The notes under the pieces are model-generated. The model was given only the letters and a program-made list of their open reading frames with translations. It was not told the origin of the DNA and ran no database searches. A DNA stretch of 64,000 bases from Pilimelia columellifera (lineage in GTDB: Bacteria; Actinomycetota; Actinomycetes; Mycobacteriales; Micromonosporaceae), in assembly GCF_039532605.1 (NCBI RefSeq), contig NZ_BAAARY010000005.1, positions 1-64,000 of the forward strand, written 5' to 3'. Position numbers and translations under genes: made by a program. Positions within the stretch are counted from its first letter, which is position 1; each line of letters starts with the position of its first letter. Below, in pieces: positions 15,924 through 24,321 of this stretch.

Positions 15924-16812
15924 CCTACTCGACGCCGCGCTGACCGCCGCCGGCCGTGGTTGGTACGTCTTCCCGCTTCGGCCTGGGGATAAGCGGCCCG
16001 CCTTTCCCGGGCACTCCGCGGCCGGGTGTGACCTGTCGGATCGGTGGTGTCGACTCCACGATGGGCACGTCGGTTGGCAGGACCGGGCCACTATCGACCC
16101 GGACCGGATTCGGCGGGCGTGGTCGGCCCGCCCGTACAACGTGGGGATTGCGTGCGGGCCGTCCGGGCTGCTGGTGGTGGACCTCGACCAGCCCAAACCA
16201 GGCGACGACGCGGCACCGGGAACCGTAGCGTTCGCGGCCGTGGCCGCGGGTCGGCCGGGGCCGGCCACGTTCACGGTGACGACCGGGCGTGGCGGCACCC
16301 ACCTGTATTACCGGCAACCTGCCGGGCCGGGGCTGCGTAACAGTGCTGGGGTGCTGGCTCGGCTGGTCGACACCCGCGGCCACGGCGGGTACGTCGTCGC
16401 GGCCGGCTCGGTGGTCAACGGCAACCCCTACACCGCCACCGGGGCGGGCGACGTTGCCGAGCTGCCCGGGTGGCTGGTCGACCGGCTCCGGCCTGCGTCA
16501 ACGCCGGCTTCTGGTCCGGTGCGAGTCGCTCTGGCCGCGCACGACCGGCAGAGCAGGTATGTTGCCGCCGCGGTGCGGCGGCAGCTCACCCACCTTTCTG
16601 GCGCTGCCCAAGGGCAGCGCAATCACGCCCTGTTCGTCTCGGCGGTCGCGTTGGGTCAGTTGGTCGCCGGTGGCGCACTACCGGAACACGACGCGCGGGT
16701 GCTGCTGGAAGGCGCGGCACGCGCGGTCGGGCTGGGTGAGTCGGAGACGGTTCGGACGGTCGCCTCTGGTCTGCGGGTCGGTGCCATGCGTCCCCGGGCG
16801 GTGGCCGCGTGA
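15916..16812 (+). CDS. Primase-polymerase (prim-pol) replication protein
   Basis: ATG at 15916 with AAGGAG eight bases upstream gives 298 residues. The fold is that of bifunctional primase/polymerases: an N-terminal GWYVFPLRPGDKRP, a metal-site LLVVDLDQPK near 86-95, TGRGGTHLYY near 120-129, and GYVVAAGS near 160-167. It overlaps the following ATPase gene by four bases (GTGA), so both are made together. The pair replaces the single RepSA-type initiator of some AICEs. It should prime and copy the excised circle. Confidence 0.85.
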   Translation: MGDLLDAALTAAGRGWYVFPLRPGDKRPAFPGHSAAGCDLSDRWCRLHDGHVGWQDRATIDPDRIRRAWSARPYNVGIACGPSGLLVVDLDQPKPGDDAAPGTVAFAAVAAGRPGPATFTVTTGRGGTHLYYRQPAGPGLRNSAGVLARLVDTRGHGGYVVAAGSVVNGNPYTATGAGDVAELPGWLVDRLRPASTPASGPVRVALAAHDRQSRYVAAAVRRQLTHLSGAAQGQRNHALFVSAVALGQLVAGGALPEHDARVLLEGAARAVGLGESETVRTVASGLRVGAMRPRAVAA

Positions 16813-18401
16813 GCGCCCCGCGTCGGTTGGAGATCGGGTCCGGTCCCGAATCGATCCGTGTGGTGAAGAAAGCCCTGGTCGATGGCATCCTCCCGGATAC
16901 CTACGTGTCGGCTGGGTCGCTGGTCCACATGGAAGAGGTGTCCGGTGGTCTGGCCAGCGTGGCGGCGGATGAGGATTCGCCGCTGCCTGTTTCAGCATCG
17001 ACGGTCACCCCGCCGGTGCTGGCGGGGCTGCTGGCCGGGCACGCCTACGTGTACCGGATGCGGGCGCGTAAGAACGAGGGCGGCAGCGTCGAAACGTATG
17101 AGGAGGAGATGACCCCGCCGCGGGAAACCCTGTCGGCTGTGCTGGCCGGTAAGACGTGGCCGGGCGTGCCGCCGCTGCGGGGGGTGATCGGTGCGCCGGT
17201 GCTGCGTCGTGACGGGACGCTGTTGCAAAAGCCCGGTTACGACCCGGCCACCGGCCTGTATCTGGCCGCGAAGGTGGCGCTGCCGCCCGTGCCGGACCGG
17301 CCGACGCCTGAGCAGGTGGGCGAGGCGCGTCAGTTTCTGCTGCGCCGGTTCCTGCGCGACTTCCCTTGGTCGACACCGGCGGACCGGGCCAACTACGTGG
17401 CGTTGTTGGCTACGCCGATTCTGCGGCACTACACCCGCAGCCTGACGCCGTTCGGGGTCATCGACGCGACCATGCCCGCCTCCGGCAAAACGATCCTGAC
17501 CGCAGGCCCCGGGATGCTCTACGGGCAGCGAGTGCTGCCCTGGACGTACAGCGAGGAAGAGCTACGCAAGTCCATCACCGCCGTGTTGGCCGAGCAGGTC
17601 GGGGTGGTCATCTTCGACAACCTCGCCGAAGGCACCGTCATCGACTCCGCGATCCTCGCCCAGCTCGTCACCGGCGGAGTGTGGTCCGACCGGCAACTGG
17701 GCTCATCACGCACCCTCGCCGTGGTCAACGACCGGCTGTGGATGGCCACCGGCAACAACCTGCAAGTCGGCGGGGACATGGCCTCCCGAACCGTCCGCGT
17801 CCACCTCGACCCCAACATGCCCCGACCCGAGGAACGCGACCAGTCCGGATTCGGCATCCCGCACCTCGACCAGTGGATCACCGTCCCGGCCAACCAACTC
17901 ACCGTGCTGTGGCACCTGCTGGTCCTGGTCCTGGACTGGACCGGGGCGGGCGCGCCCAAGGAGATGAACCTGTCCATGCGCCAGTTCACCCCCTGGGCGC
18001 AAGCCCTCGGCGGGTTCCTCGCCCACCACAACATCAGCGGGTTCCTCACCAACACCGATGAGGTCCGCGGGGTTGACGAAGACGAAGTGCGGTGGCGGGC
18101 GTTCCTCGGCTGCTGGCACGACCGCCACGGCGACCGCCGCATGACCGCATCCGAACTACGCGTCGACGCCGAACCCGACTTCGGCGGCGGCCGGGAGATC
18201 GACCGATGGGAAGGGCAGTTCATCACCACACCCAGCGGACGACTCCCCAACGCCCTCGGACTCGGCCGGCTGCTGACCGGGCAGATCGGCCGGTGGCGAG
18301 GCCCCTACGTGCTGCGGCAGGCAAAGAACGAACGCGGCGACCGCAACGTGTTCTGGGTCGACAAACCCGCCACCGGACCAACCGCTGAAGAAAACCGCTG
18401 A
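16809..18401 (+). CDS. Replication-associated ATPase (helicase-like)
   Basis: This 530-residue protein starts at a GTG overlapping the primase stop. A P-loop, MPASGKT, lies near 222-229 and a Walker-B-like VVIFDN near 265-270. MATGNNLQVGGDMASRTVRVHL (about 315-336) resembles the sensor/arginine-finger region of AAA+ or D5-like helicases. The N-terminal 150 residues are mixed and the C-terminus is basic. It probably unwinds DNA for the coupled primase. The repeat cluster directly downstream may be its loading site. Confidence 0.75.
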   Translation: MSAPRRLEIGSGPESIRVVKKALVDGILPDTYVSAGSLVHMEEVSGGLASVAADEDSPLPVSASTVTPPVLAGLLAGHAYVYRMRARKNEGGSVETYEEEMTPPRETLSAVLAGKTWPGVPPLRGVIGAPVLRRDGTLLQKPGYDPATGLYLAAKVALPPVPDRPTPEQVGEARQFLLRRFLRDFPWSTPADRANYVALLATPILRHYTRSLTPFGVIDATMPASGKTILTAGPGMLYGQRVLPWTYSEEELRKSITAVLAEQVGVVIFDNLAEGTVIDSAILAQLVTGGVWSDRQLGSSRTLAVVNDRLWMATGNNLQVGGDMASRTVRVHLDPNMPRPEERDQSGFGIPHLDQWITVPANQLTVLWHLLVLVLDWTGAGAPKEMNLSMRQFTPWAQALGGFLAHHNISGFLTNTDEVRGVDEDEVRWRAFLGCWHDRHGDRRMTASELRVDAEPDFGGGREIDRWEGQFITTPSGRLPNALGLGRLLTGQIGRWRGPYVLRQAKNERGDRNVFWVDKPATGPTAEENR

Positions 18402-18620
18402 ACCATCTCCGCAACTCCGCAACTCCGCAAACCGCCCCTTGAGCTGCGGAAACTCTTGCGGAGATAGAAACAGTGACGATCTTCCATCTCCGCAACTCCG
18501 CACGATCTTGAACCCGAAACTGCGGAGATGCGGAGATGGAACATCATCGATCCCACCATCTCCGCACACAAAACCGCAGGTCACAGCCATGTTTGCGGAG
18601 ATGCGGAGATGCGGAGATGT
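18402..18620. repeat. Cluster of CTCCGCA repeats, candidate replication origin
   Basis: Twelve exact copies of the 7-mer CTCCGCA lie in about 210 bases. Six are forward (starting at 18407, 18415, 18423, 18488, 18496 and 18560) and six reversed, as TGCGGAG (18457, 18521, 18529, 18594, 18602 and 18610). Within groups the period is 8 bases. Together they make large inverted arrays, and no gene covers them. The place between replication and excision genes suits an origin or an initiator/Xis binding array. Confidence 0.6.
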
Positions 18621-18887
18621 TTCAGCCCGTTCCCACAACGCCACGCAACACCTCCCGCAACCATCAAACGGCCCGCCCAGAAGCCCTGAGCCAGTTCCGC
18701 CTATCCAATCCCACCAACCCGCCATAGATCTTGGCTCTACGAGCCAATCAGCGGGCCATTCAGCGTTCGGCCACGCGGCTCTCCGTCGTGCCCACCAATC
18801 GAAATCCATCCGGTCCCGAAAGGCCACCACCGTGCAAATCAGGCTTGCTGGCAACGCTGCTATGTGGATCCCAGAGGAGGACGTCCG
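18621..18887. other. Spacer upstream of excisionase
   Basis: These 267 bases have lower GC than their surroundings and no convincing gene. A short GTG-initiated frame of 19 codons ends just inside the excisionase start and could be a leader peptide, which is speculative. AGAGGAGG at 18873-18880 is the excisionase ribosome binding site. Confidence 0.35.
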
Positions 18888-19103
18888 ATGACTGTGAGCC
18901 CGATCCGTCGGCCCAACGATCCCAACACGCTCCTGACGGTTGCCGAGATTCTCGCGGAGCTGGACGTGCCGAAGTCGACATTTTTTCGCTGGAAGGCGAT
19001 CGGCAAGGCACCCCGAACGATCAAGTACCCGAACGGGAGTCTCCGTGTTCGTCGCCGCGACCTGGATGCCTGGCTTGAGTCCCATACGGAGGCAGCCGCT
19101 TGA
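18888..19103 (+). CDS. xis: Excisionase (Xis), MerR-type HTH
   Basis: ATG at 18888 with a strong AGAGGAGG upstream gives 71 residues. The winged HTH reads LLTVAEILAELDVPKSTFFR, followed by the wing NGSLRVRRRDLDAWLE. This is the usual size and fold of AICE excisionases, which bend DNA beside the attachment site so that integrase excises the element. Its stop overlaps the integrase TTG start by four bases, coupling the two. Role inferred from family and position. Confidence 0.85.
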   Translation: MTVSPIRRPNDPNTLLTVAEILAELDVPKSTFFRWKAIGKAPRTIKYPNGSLRVRRRDLDAWLESHTEAAA

Positions 19104-20494
19104 GCACCTATGACGTTCGTATCTGGGCAATCCGCGAGTTCAAGGGGAAGGACCCGAGGACCGGCAAGGCGCGCAGCACCTTCCGAGTGCGCTGGGAGGT
19201 CGCCGGCCGGGAGTTTGGGCGGACCTTCAAGACCAGGGCGATGGCGGAGAGCTTCCGCAGTCAGCTGATAGTGGCGCAGCGCGAAGGCACTGCGTATGAC
19301 GAGGCCAGCGGCCTGCCCGGGCCGATGGCGCGAAGACTCAACGCACGCAGCTGGTACCAACTAGCAGTCGAGTTTGTGGACATGAAGTGGCCGCGGGCGG
19401 CGGCGAAGCAACGCATGAGCATCGCCGACGCTTTGACTACCGTGACGCCAGCGCTGATCGCCACGCACCGAGGAATGCCAGCGCCCGACGTCCTGCGTAA
19501 GGCGCTTTACACCTGGTCCTTCAACAAGGCACGCCGTGATGAGGGCACCCCACCATTGGACATCGCGTCTGCCGTCCGGTGGTTGGAGGCGAACACCATG
19601 TCGATGTCGGAGCTTGCCGAGCCGCCGGCGTTGCGGAAAGCGCTCGACCGGCTGACGGTGCTCATCAACGGCAGTGCAGCCGCTGCCAACACGGTCGGAC
19701 GAAAGCGCGCCGTCTTCTACAGCGTGCTCAAGTACGCGGTAGAGCTGCGCTACCTGGACGCGCATCCGATGGACTTCGTCCAGTGGACTGCGCCGAAGAG
19801 CGAGGAGGAAGTAGATCCGAAGGTGGTGGTGAATCCGACCCAGGCGCGAGGGCTGCTCGCGGCTGTTAGGGAACGAGACCCGGACCTGGAGGGATTTTTT
19901 GCCTGCATGTACTTCGCAGCCCTGCGCCCGTCAGAGGTAATTCATCTACGAGACGATGAGTGTGAGCTACCGAAGGACGGTTGGGGCTGGCTGCGGCTGA
20001 GCGGCTCTACCCAGCAGGTGGGCGAGGATTGGAGCGATAGCGGGGACGGCCGCGAGGACCGGGAGCTGAAACACCGTTCAAAGTCAGCAACGCGCCAGGT
20101 GCCTGCCTGCCCCGACCTTGTGGCCATCCTTCGCCGCCACCGGGAGGAGCGGCGACGGAGCGGAAGCCCACGCATGTTCTACGCCCGCAGGGCAACCGCT
20201 GGATCCGTGACGAAGAGCAGCTACCTCCGTGCCTGGCGGCAGGCACGTGAGAGCGCGCTCACCGAGGCCCAACGAGCGACGCCACTCGCTCGCAGACCAT
20301 ACGACCTGCGGCACGCTGCGGTGTCGCTGTGGCTGAATGCAGGAGTTCCGGCCACTCAGGTGGCCCAGTGGGCTGGACACAGCGTCCACGTCCTTCTCAA
20401 GGTGTACGCGTCGTGCATCGACGGGCAGGACGCGGTGGCGCGCAAGCGGATCGAGAACGCTCTGAAGCCGGACGAGCCGGAGGAGCCGAAGTAG
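19100..20494 (+). CDS. int: Tyrosine site-specific integrase
   Basis: A TTG start within the excisionase stop (TTGA) gives 464 residues. The catalytic residues are visible: Arg in ALRPSEV (near 276), the YDLRHAA box (near 400-406; the usual first His is Tyr), WAGHS (near 423-428), and the nucleophile Tyr in VYAS (near 435). The N-terminal part (about 1-190) should hold the arm- and core-binding domains. It points toward the 3' end of tRNA-Ser 145 bases away, as expected for the enzyme that inserts this element there. Confidence 0.93.
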   Translation: MSTYDVRIWAIREFKGKDPRTGKARSTFRVRWEVAGREFGRTFKTRAMAESFRSQLIVAQREGTAYDEASGLPGPMARRLNARSWYQLAVEFVDMKWPRAAAKQRMSIADALTTVTPALIATHRGMPAPDVLRKALYTWSFNKARRDEGTPPLDIASAVRWLEANTMSMSELAEPPALRKALDRLTVLINGSAAAANTVGRKRAVFYSVLKYAVELRYLDAHPMDFVQWTAPKSEEEVDPKVVVNPTQARGLLAAVRERDPDLEGFFACMYFAALRPSEVIHLRDDECELPKDGWGWLRLSGSTQQVGEDWSDSGDGREDRELKHRSKSATRQVPACPDLVAILRRHREERRRSGSPRMFYARRATAGSVTKSSYLRAWRQARESALTEAQRATPLARRPYDLRHAAVSLWLNAGVPATQVAQWAGHSVHVLLKVYASCIDGQDAVARKRIENALKPDEPEEPK

Positions 20495-20579
20495 GCGGCC
20501 GGCAAACTTTGCCGCGTATTTGCCGCAACCCGTGAGATCGAGCGGGTTTCCATGGGAACAAGTGAGAACGGCTCGCGAT

Positions 20580-20632
20580 CAGCGGAAACGCCCCCAACTG
20601 CTGTTTCAGCAGGTCAGGGGGCGTTTCCGCTG
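20580..20632. terminator. Perfect 16-bp hairpin between int and tRNA-Ser
   Basis: CAGCGGAAACGCCCCC (20580-20595) pairs perfectly with 20617-20632 across a 21-base loop that itself holds CTGCTG/CAGCAG. Read on the minus strand it begins seven bases after the tRNA, so it is probably the tRNA terminator. On the plus strand it would end int. Confidence 0.7.
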
Positions 20633-20638
20633 CTTGGG

Positions 20639-20728
20639 TGGCGGAGGGTGTGGGATTCGAACCCACGAAGAGGTTGCCCCCTTACCGGTTTTCAAGACCA
20701 GCGCCATCGGCCACTAGGCGAACCCTCC
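20639..20728 (-). tRNA. tRNA-Ser (anticodon TGA), AICE attachment site
   Basis: Read on the minus strand, GGAGGGT (20722-20728) pairs with ACCCTCC (20643-20649). The anticodon loop is CTTGAAA, giving TGA. There is a long variable arm and a T arm with GTTCGAATC. CCA follows the discriminator base (20639-20641). The length of 90 bases and the long variable arm fit serine. The 3' half faces the integrase gene, so this is the right attachment site of the element, and the tRNA stays complete. Confidence 0.93.
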
Positions 20729-20813
20729 ACGGCGTGAGCCGGCACCCAGTCTGCCAGACGGCCAGCGGTGGGGTCGTTTGGGTGAGTCGCCCGGCGTCCG
20801 GTAAGAGTGAGCA

Positions 20814-21785
20814 ATGCGCGCGATCACAGTGACCAGCCCCGGTGGGGCGGAGAATCTTCGTTGGACCGAGGTTCCTGACCCCGGGACTGGCCCCGGGGAG
20901 GCGCTGGTGAGGGTGGCGGCGACTGCCGTCAACCGTGCTGACCTGCTGCAACGCCAGGGACTGTACCCGCCGCCTCCGGATGCGTCGCCGTATCTGGGCT
21001 TGGAGTGTTCGGGCACTCGCGTCGACACCGGAGAGCCGGTGTGCGCGTTGCTCGCCGGCGGCGGGTACGCCGAGCTGGTGGCCGTACCTGCGGGACAACT
21101 GCTGCCAGTTCCGCGTGGCCTCGACCTCGTTCAGGCGGCCACGCTTCCTGAAGTCGCCTGCACAGTGTGGTCCAATATGGTCGATGTGGGTCGACTTCGC
21201 GCGGGGGAGACCCTACTGGTGCATGGTGGTGGAGGCGGGATCGGGGCGTTCGCTGTCCAATTTGGTCGGGCGCTGGGAGCACGGGTGATCACGACGGCAC
21301 GTACAGCCAAGCACAAGCGGCTCCGGGAGCTTGGCGCCGACGTCACGATCGACTATCGGACGGAGGACTTCGCGGGGACGGTGCGGGACCTGGGCGGCGC
21401 GGACGTCATCCTCGATGTCGTGGGCGCGTCGTACCTGCCCCGCAACATCGCCGCGCTGGCCGTTGGCGGGCGGATCGTGACGATCGGCCTACAGGGTGGG
21501 CGGCGGGCGGAGTTGGATTTCGCGGCGCTGATGGCCAAGCGCGGCTCGGTGTCGGCAACGACGCTGCGGTCCCGTCCGGTCGCGGAGAAGGCCACGATCG
21601 TCCGATCAGTTCGGGACCAGGTGTGGCCGCTGATCGAATCGGGTCAGATCACCCCGACAGTGGATAGCGTTTTCTCACTGCCCGACGCCTCGGACGCCCA
21701 CCGCCGAATGCAGTCCAGCGACCATCTCGGCAAGATCGCGCTCACCGTGCCCGCCTTCCGCGTTGATCACGGTCCTCCTGCGTGA
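20814..21785 (+). CDS. NAD(P)H quinone oxidoreductase, PIG3-like
   Basis: This 323-residue protein starts at an ATG and is the first chromosomal gene beyond the tRNA. It belongs to the zinc-free medium-chain reductases: an N-terminal GroES-like part (TAVNRADLLQRQGLYPPP, typical of PIG3/TP53I3), then a Rossmann domain with LLVHGGGGGIGAFAVQ near 133-148 and a KHKRLRELGAD segment that reads NADPH. No structural zinc Cys set is present. It probably reduces quinones or other enones. It stands alone between the tRNA and a minus-strand glycosyltransferase. Confidence 0.85.
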   Translation: MRAITVTSPGGAENLRWTEVPDPGTGPGEALVRVAATAVNRADLLQRQGLYPPPPDASPYLGLECSGTRVDTGEPVCALLAGGGYAELVAVPAGQLLPVPRGLDLVQAATLPEVACTVWSNMVDVGRLRAGETLLVHGGGGGIGAFAVQFGRALGARVITTARTAKHKRLRELGADVTIDYRTEDFAGTVRDLGGADVILDVVGASYLPRNIAALAVGGRIVTIGLQGGRRAELDFAALMAKRGSVSATTLRSRPVAEKATIVRSVRDQVWPLIESGQITPTVDSVFSLPDASDAHRRMQSSDHLGKIALTVPAFRVDHGPPA

Positions 21786-21851
21786 ACACGTGCGGATTCA
21801 CCCTGACAGGTCACAGCCGGCAGGGTGTAGGGGCCCGGTCAGAGGGGCGGG

Positions 21852-22550
21852 TCAGGGGCGTGGGGAGGAGCGGCGGGTGCGCTCGCGGCTGAGGATCCAG
21901 AGCGCTTCGACGCCGTCCCGCCAAGTGATCTTCTTGCCTTCGTCGCGGGTACGGGCGCGGTAGCTGATCGGCACCTCGTAGGGCCGGATCCGTTGGCGGA
22001 GCAGTTTCGCCGTCACCTCGGCCTCCATGCCGAACCCGCGCGAGCGCACGTCCAGCGAGCGGTACAGGGCCAACGGCATCAGCTTGAAGCAGGTCTCCAG
22101 GTCGCCGATGTACGAGTTGAACAGCACGTTCGCGGCGAGAGTCACCGCGCGGTTGCCCATGACGTACCAGAACGAGTACGCGCTGTGGCTGCCGAAGGTC
22201 CGGTTGCCGTAGACGACCTCGGCCCGCCCGTCGAGCACCGGCGCGAGCAGTCTGGGGATGTCCTGCGGGTCGTATTCGAGGTCCGCGTCCAGGATCACCA
22301 TGTAGTCGCCGGTGGCGCTGTCGACGGCGGTGCGGATCGCCGCGCCCTTGCCGGCGTTGCGCGGGTGTGTGATCACCCGCAACCGCGCGTCGTCGAGCGC
22401 GGCGAGCGTGGCGGCGGTGCCGTCCCGGCTGCCGTCATCGACGACCACCAGTTCGATCTCGCACGGGTAGTCGACGGCCAACGCCTGCTTGAGGGCATCA
22501 CCGATGCGCTCGGCCTCGTTGTACACCGGCATAAGGATCGAGAGCTTCAC
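21852..22550 (-). CDS. Family 2 glycosyltransferase (DPM1-like)
   Basis: GTG at 22550 with GGAGAC upstream gives 232 residues. It begins KLSILMPVYNEAERI and has VVVDDGSRDGT (about 35-45) and VILDADLEYDP (about 85-95), the GT-A nucleotide and metal sites of dolichyl/polyprenyl-phosphate mannosyltransferases. SFWYVMGNRAVTLAANVLF follows. There are no C-terminal membrane helices. It likely charges a polyprenyl phosphate with a hexose for envelope glycosylation. The exact sugar is unknown. Confidence 0.85.
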   Translation of the reverse strand: MKLSILMPVYNEAERIGDALKQALAVDYPCEIELVVVDDGSRDGTAATLAALDDARLRVITHPRNAGKGAAIRTAVDSATGDYMVILDADLEYDPQDIPRLLAPVLDGRAEVVYGNRTFGSHSAYSFWYVMGNRAVTLAANVLFNSYIGDLETCFKLMPLALYRSLDVRSRGFGMEAEVTAKLLRQRIRPYEVPISYRARTRDEGKKITWRDGVEALWILSRERTRRSSPRP

Positions 22551-22629
22551 CGCGGGTCTCCACTGGTGGGGGGAGGCGAATTCGGCCCAGCCTACCCGGC
22601 CGGAGTCCCGGAGGTTCGGCGGCGACCGG

Positions 22630-23178
22630 TCAGAACCCCGCGTAGACCGGTGCGGGGGCCAGCGGCTGGCGGGCGGAGCGGGCCGGGTCCGGTCGCTGCT
22701 CAGCGTTCGGAGGCTGGTTTGCGGGGCCGTGGGATGCCTGGGTGGCGTCCGTGGCGCTGCGCGGTCGGAAGGCTTCGGTGAACAGGGTGTCGAGCCGCCA
22801 GACGTGCTTGGCGCGCGTTCCCCGGATGCAGAAGCGTTCCCGCACCCCGTCAATGGCGGTGGCGGCCAGCTCCACCTGGGAGTAGTGCGGGTCGGTGGTC
22901 CAGCTCACGTGGCGCAGATGCCGCAGGTCGCTGTTGAGGTGCAGGCGCAGCCGTCGCAGCGGCCAGGTCTCCCGGACGACCACCAGTCGGCGGTGGGTGA
23001 GCAGGAGCAGGAACTCGCCGCCGAGCCGCCGGTCGGGGCGGACGCAGCGGGCGAGGAGCGTCACCGCGTCGTCGCCGGCGACACACTGGCGCAGGATCGG
23101 CAGATGCCGGCTGACAGTGGAGCGGGCGAGCCCGCTCTCGACGGCGGCAGGGAGGAACGTGCGGGAGAAGACGTTCAT
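22630..23178 (-). CDS. Hypothetical actinobacterial protein
   Basis: The ATG at 23178 (MNVFSRTFLPAAVESGL) gives 182 residues. An upstream in-frame start at 23226 is less likely because its extra residues look random. The middle reads as a small PH-like beta fold (LLLLTHRRLVVVRE, SWTTDPHYSQVELAATAIDG). The last 50 residues are Pro/Gln/Ala-rich and disordered. No catalytic motif. It lies between a glycosyltransferase and a rhomboid protease. Function unknown. Confidence 0.6.
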   Translation of the reverse strand: MNVFSRTFLPAAVESGLARSTVSRHLPILRQCVAGDDAVTLLARCVRPDRRLGGEFLLLLTHRRLVVVRETWPLRRLRLHLNSDLRHLRHVSWTTDPHYSQVELAATAIDGVRERFCIRGTRAKHVWRLDTLFTEAFRPRSATDATQASHGPANQPPNAEQRPDPARSARQPLAPAPVYAGF

Positions 23179-23278
23179 GTCGGGTAAACGACAGAAAACT
23201 TGACAGTGAAACGGCCGGTGACGCAACTTCCACGCCCTGATCCGGTGAAATCAGGTTGACGACCACCGGGCCGCACGG

Positions 23279-24205
23279 TTAACCGGTGAGCAACGTCGCG
23301 CCGACAGCGGTCAGCGCGGTCAGCGCGATGAGCACTGCCCCGCAGCCGGCCAACTGGAATCCGTTGCGGTGGCGATGCGGCGCGTATACCAACACCGCCG
23401 CGACGACAGCGCCGGTCACCAGCCCGCCGAGATGGCCGGCGATGGCGATGCCGGGCACCGTCAGGGTGAGGACCAGATTGATCACAATGATGGGGACGAC
23501 CCCGGAGGTGTCCCGCCCAAGCCGCCGCAGCGCGATGAAGAGCGCCGCGAACATGCCGAACACCGCGCCAGAGGCGCCTGCCGCCGGCGGCGCGTTGGGC
23601 GCGTGGGTGAGAAAGACCGCGACCGCGCCGCCGAGCCCCGACAGCAGGTAGAGCGCCGCGAACCGGAGCCGCCCCAGCCCGGCTTCCAACATTCCGCCGA
23701 GCACCCACAACGCCCACATGTTGAGCGCCAGGTGCAGCAGGCCGTAGTGCAGGAACATGTTCGTGAGCAGCCGGTAGAACTCTCCCTGGACGATGCCCCC
23801 GTAGACGGCGCCGTCCGGGAACAGGATCGGCACGTCTGACCGCCCGACGAGGACACCGCCCCACTCGATCACCGGGGTGATGCCGCCGAGCAGACCGCCC
23901 CAGCCGCCGCCTACCAGACCGCCGCCGCCGGCCGAGATCGCTGAGATCACCATGGCCAGGACGTTCAGGCCGATGAGCGCTTTGGTGACATGCCCGTGCT
24001 GGCCGGCGGTCGTGCCCCCGAACGCTGTGCGGGTCTGGCGCTGGGTCCGTCGACCTTCCGCTACGCAGTCCGGGCACTGGTGACCCACCGCGGCCTGACG
24101 CATACAGTCCGGGCAGATCGGCCGATCGCACCGGGTGCAACGTACCCACGTCTCCCGCGACGGATGGCGGTAGCAGGTGGGCACGGCCGGGGGCTGCTCG
24201 GTCAT
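23279..24205 (-). CDS. Rhomboid intramembrane serine protease with B-box-like zinc finger
   Basis: This 308-residue protein starts at an ATG. Residues 10-50 form a small zinc finger (CYRHP, CTRCDRPICPDC, HQCPDC). Six or seven membrane helices follow. The catalytic Ser lies in GASGAVFGM (near 211-219) and the partner His in AGHLGG (near 258-263). The oxyanion-side region LHLALNMWAL is also present. It should cut membrane proteins within the bilayer. This fusion is common in actinobacteria. Substrates unknown. Confidence 0.9.
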   Translation of the reverse strand: MTEQPPAVPTCYRHPSRETWVRCTRCDRPICPDCMRQAAVGHQCPDCVAEGRRTQRQTRTAFGGTTAGQHGHVTKALIGLNVLAMVISAISAGGGGLVGGGWGGLLGGITPVIEWGGVLVGRSDVPILFPDGAVYGGIVQGEFYRLLTNMFLHYGLLHLALNMWALWVLGGMLEAGLGRLRFAALYLLSGLGGAVAVFLTHAPNAPPAAGASGAVFGMFAALFIALRRLGRDTSGVVPIIVINLVLTLTVPGIAIAGHLGGLVTGAVVAAVLVYAPHRHRNGFQLAGCGAVLIALTALTAVGATLLTG

Positions 24206-24248
24206 TCCCCCAACTTACCGGTGCGCGGCGCACGCCCCCAACGACGCC

Positions 24249-24291
24249 GGGCCGGCGCCGAGGCGTCCACGGACGCTCTCGGCGCCGGCCC
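24249..24291 (-). terminator. Strong hairpin downstream of ppiA
   Basis: GGGCCGGCGCCGAG (24249-24262) pairs perfectly with 24278-24291, with an inner CGTCC/GGACG pair. It begins just after the cyclophilin stop (read on the minus strand) and before the rhomboid gene, so it probably terminates ppiA. Confidence 0.65.
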
Positions 24292-24321
24292 GCGACCAGC
24301 TGCGCCGGCGGCCCTGTCGGA

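Larger units (their letters stand above)
5889..20728. mobile_element. AICE core integrated at tRNA-Ser(TGA)
   Basis: The gene set is that of a pSAM2-like actinomycete integrative and conjugative element: GntR/KorSA-like repressor, transfer leader operon, Nudix/Pif-like protein, FtsK-like translocase, prim-pol and ATPase replication genes, excisionase, and a tyrosine integrase reading toward the 3' end of a tRNA gene. The right end is at tRNA-Ser. The left end is not resolved: the adjoining 1-5.7 kb is also accessory, and no second copy of the tRNA 3' end was found, so it may lie outside the window. All core functions appear intact. The element may therefore be able to excise and transfer, which is an inference. 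Confidence 0.85.

Noticed and set aside
18402..18620. CRISPR-like array at the CTCCGCA repeats
   Set aside because: Repeats are seven bases, in both orientations and without unique spacers of constant length; no cas gene is near.
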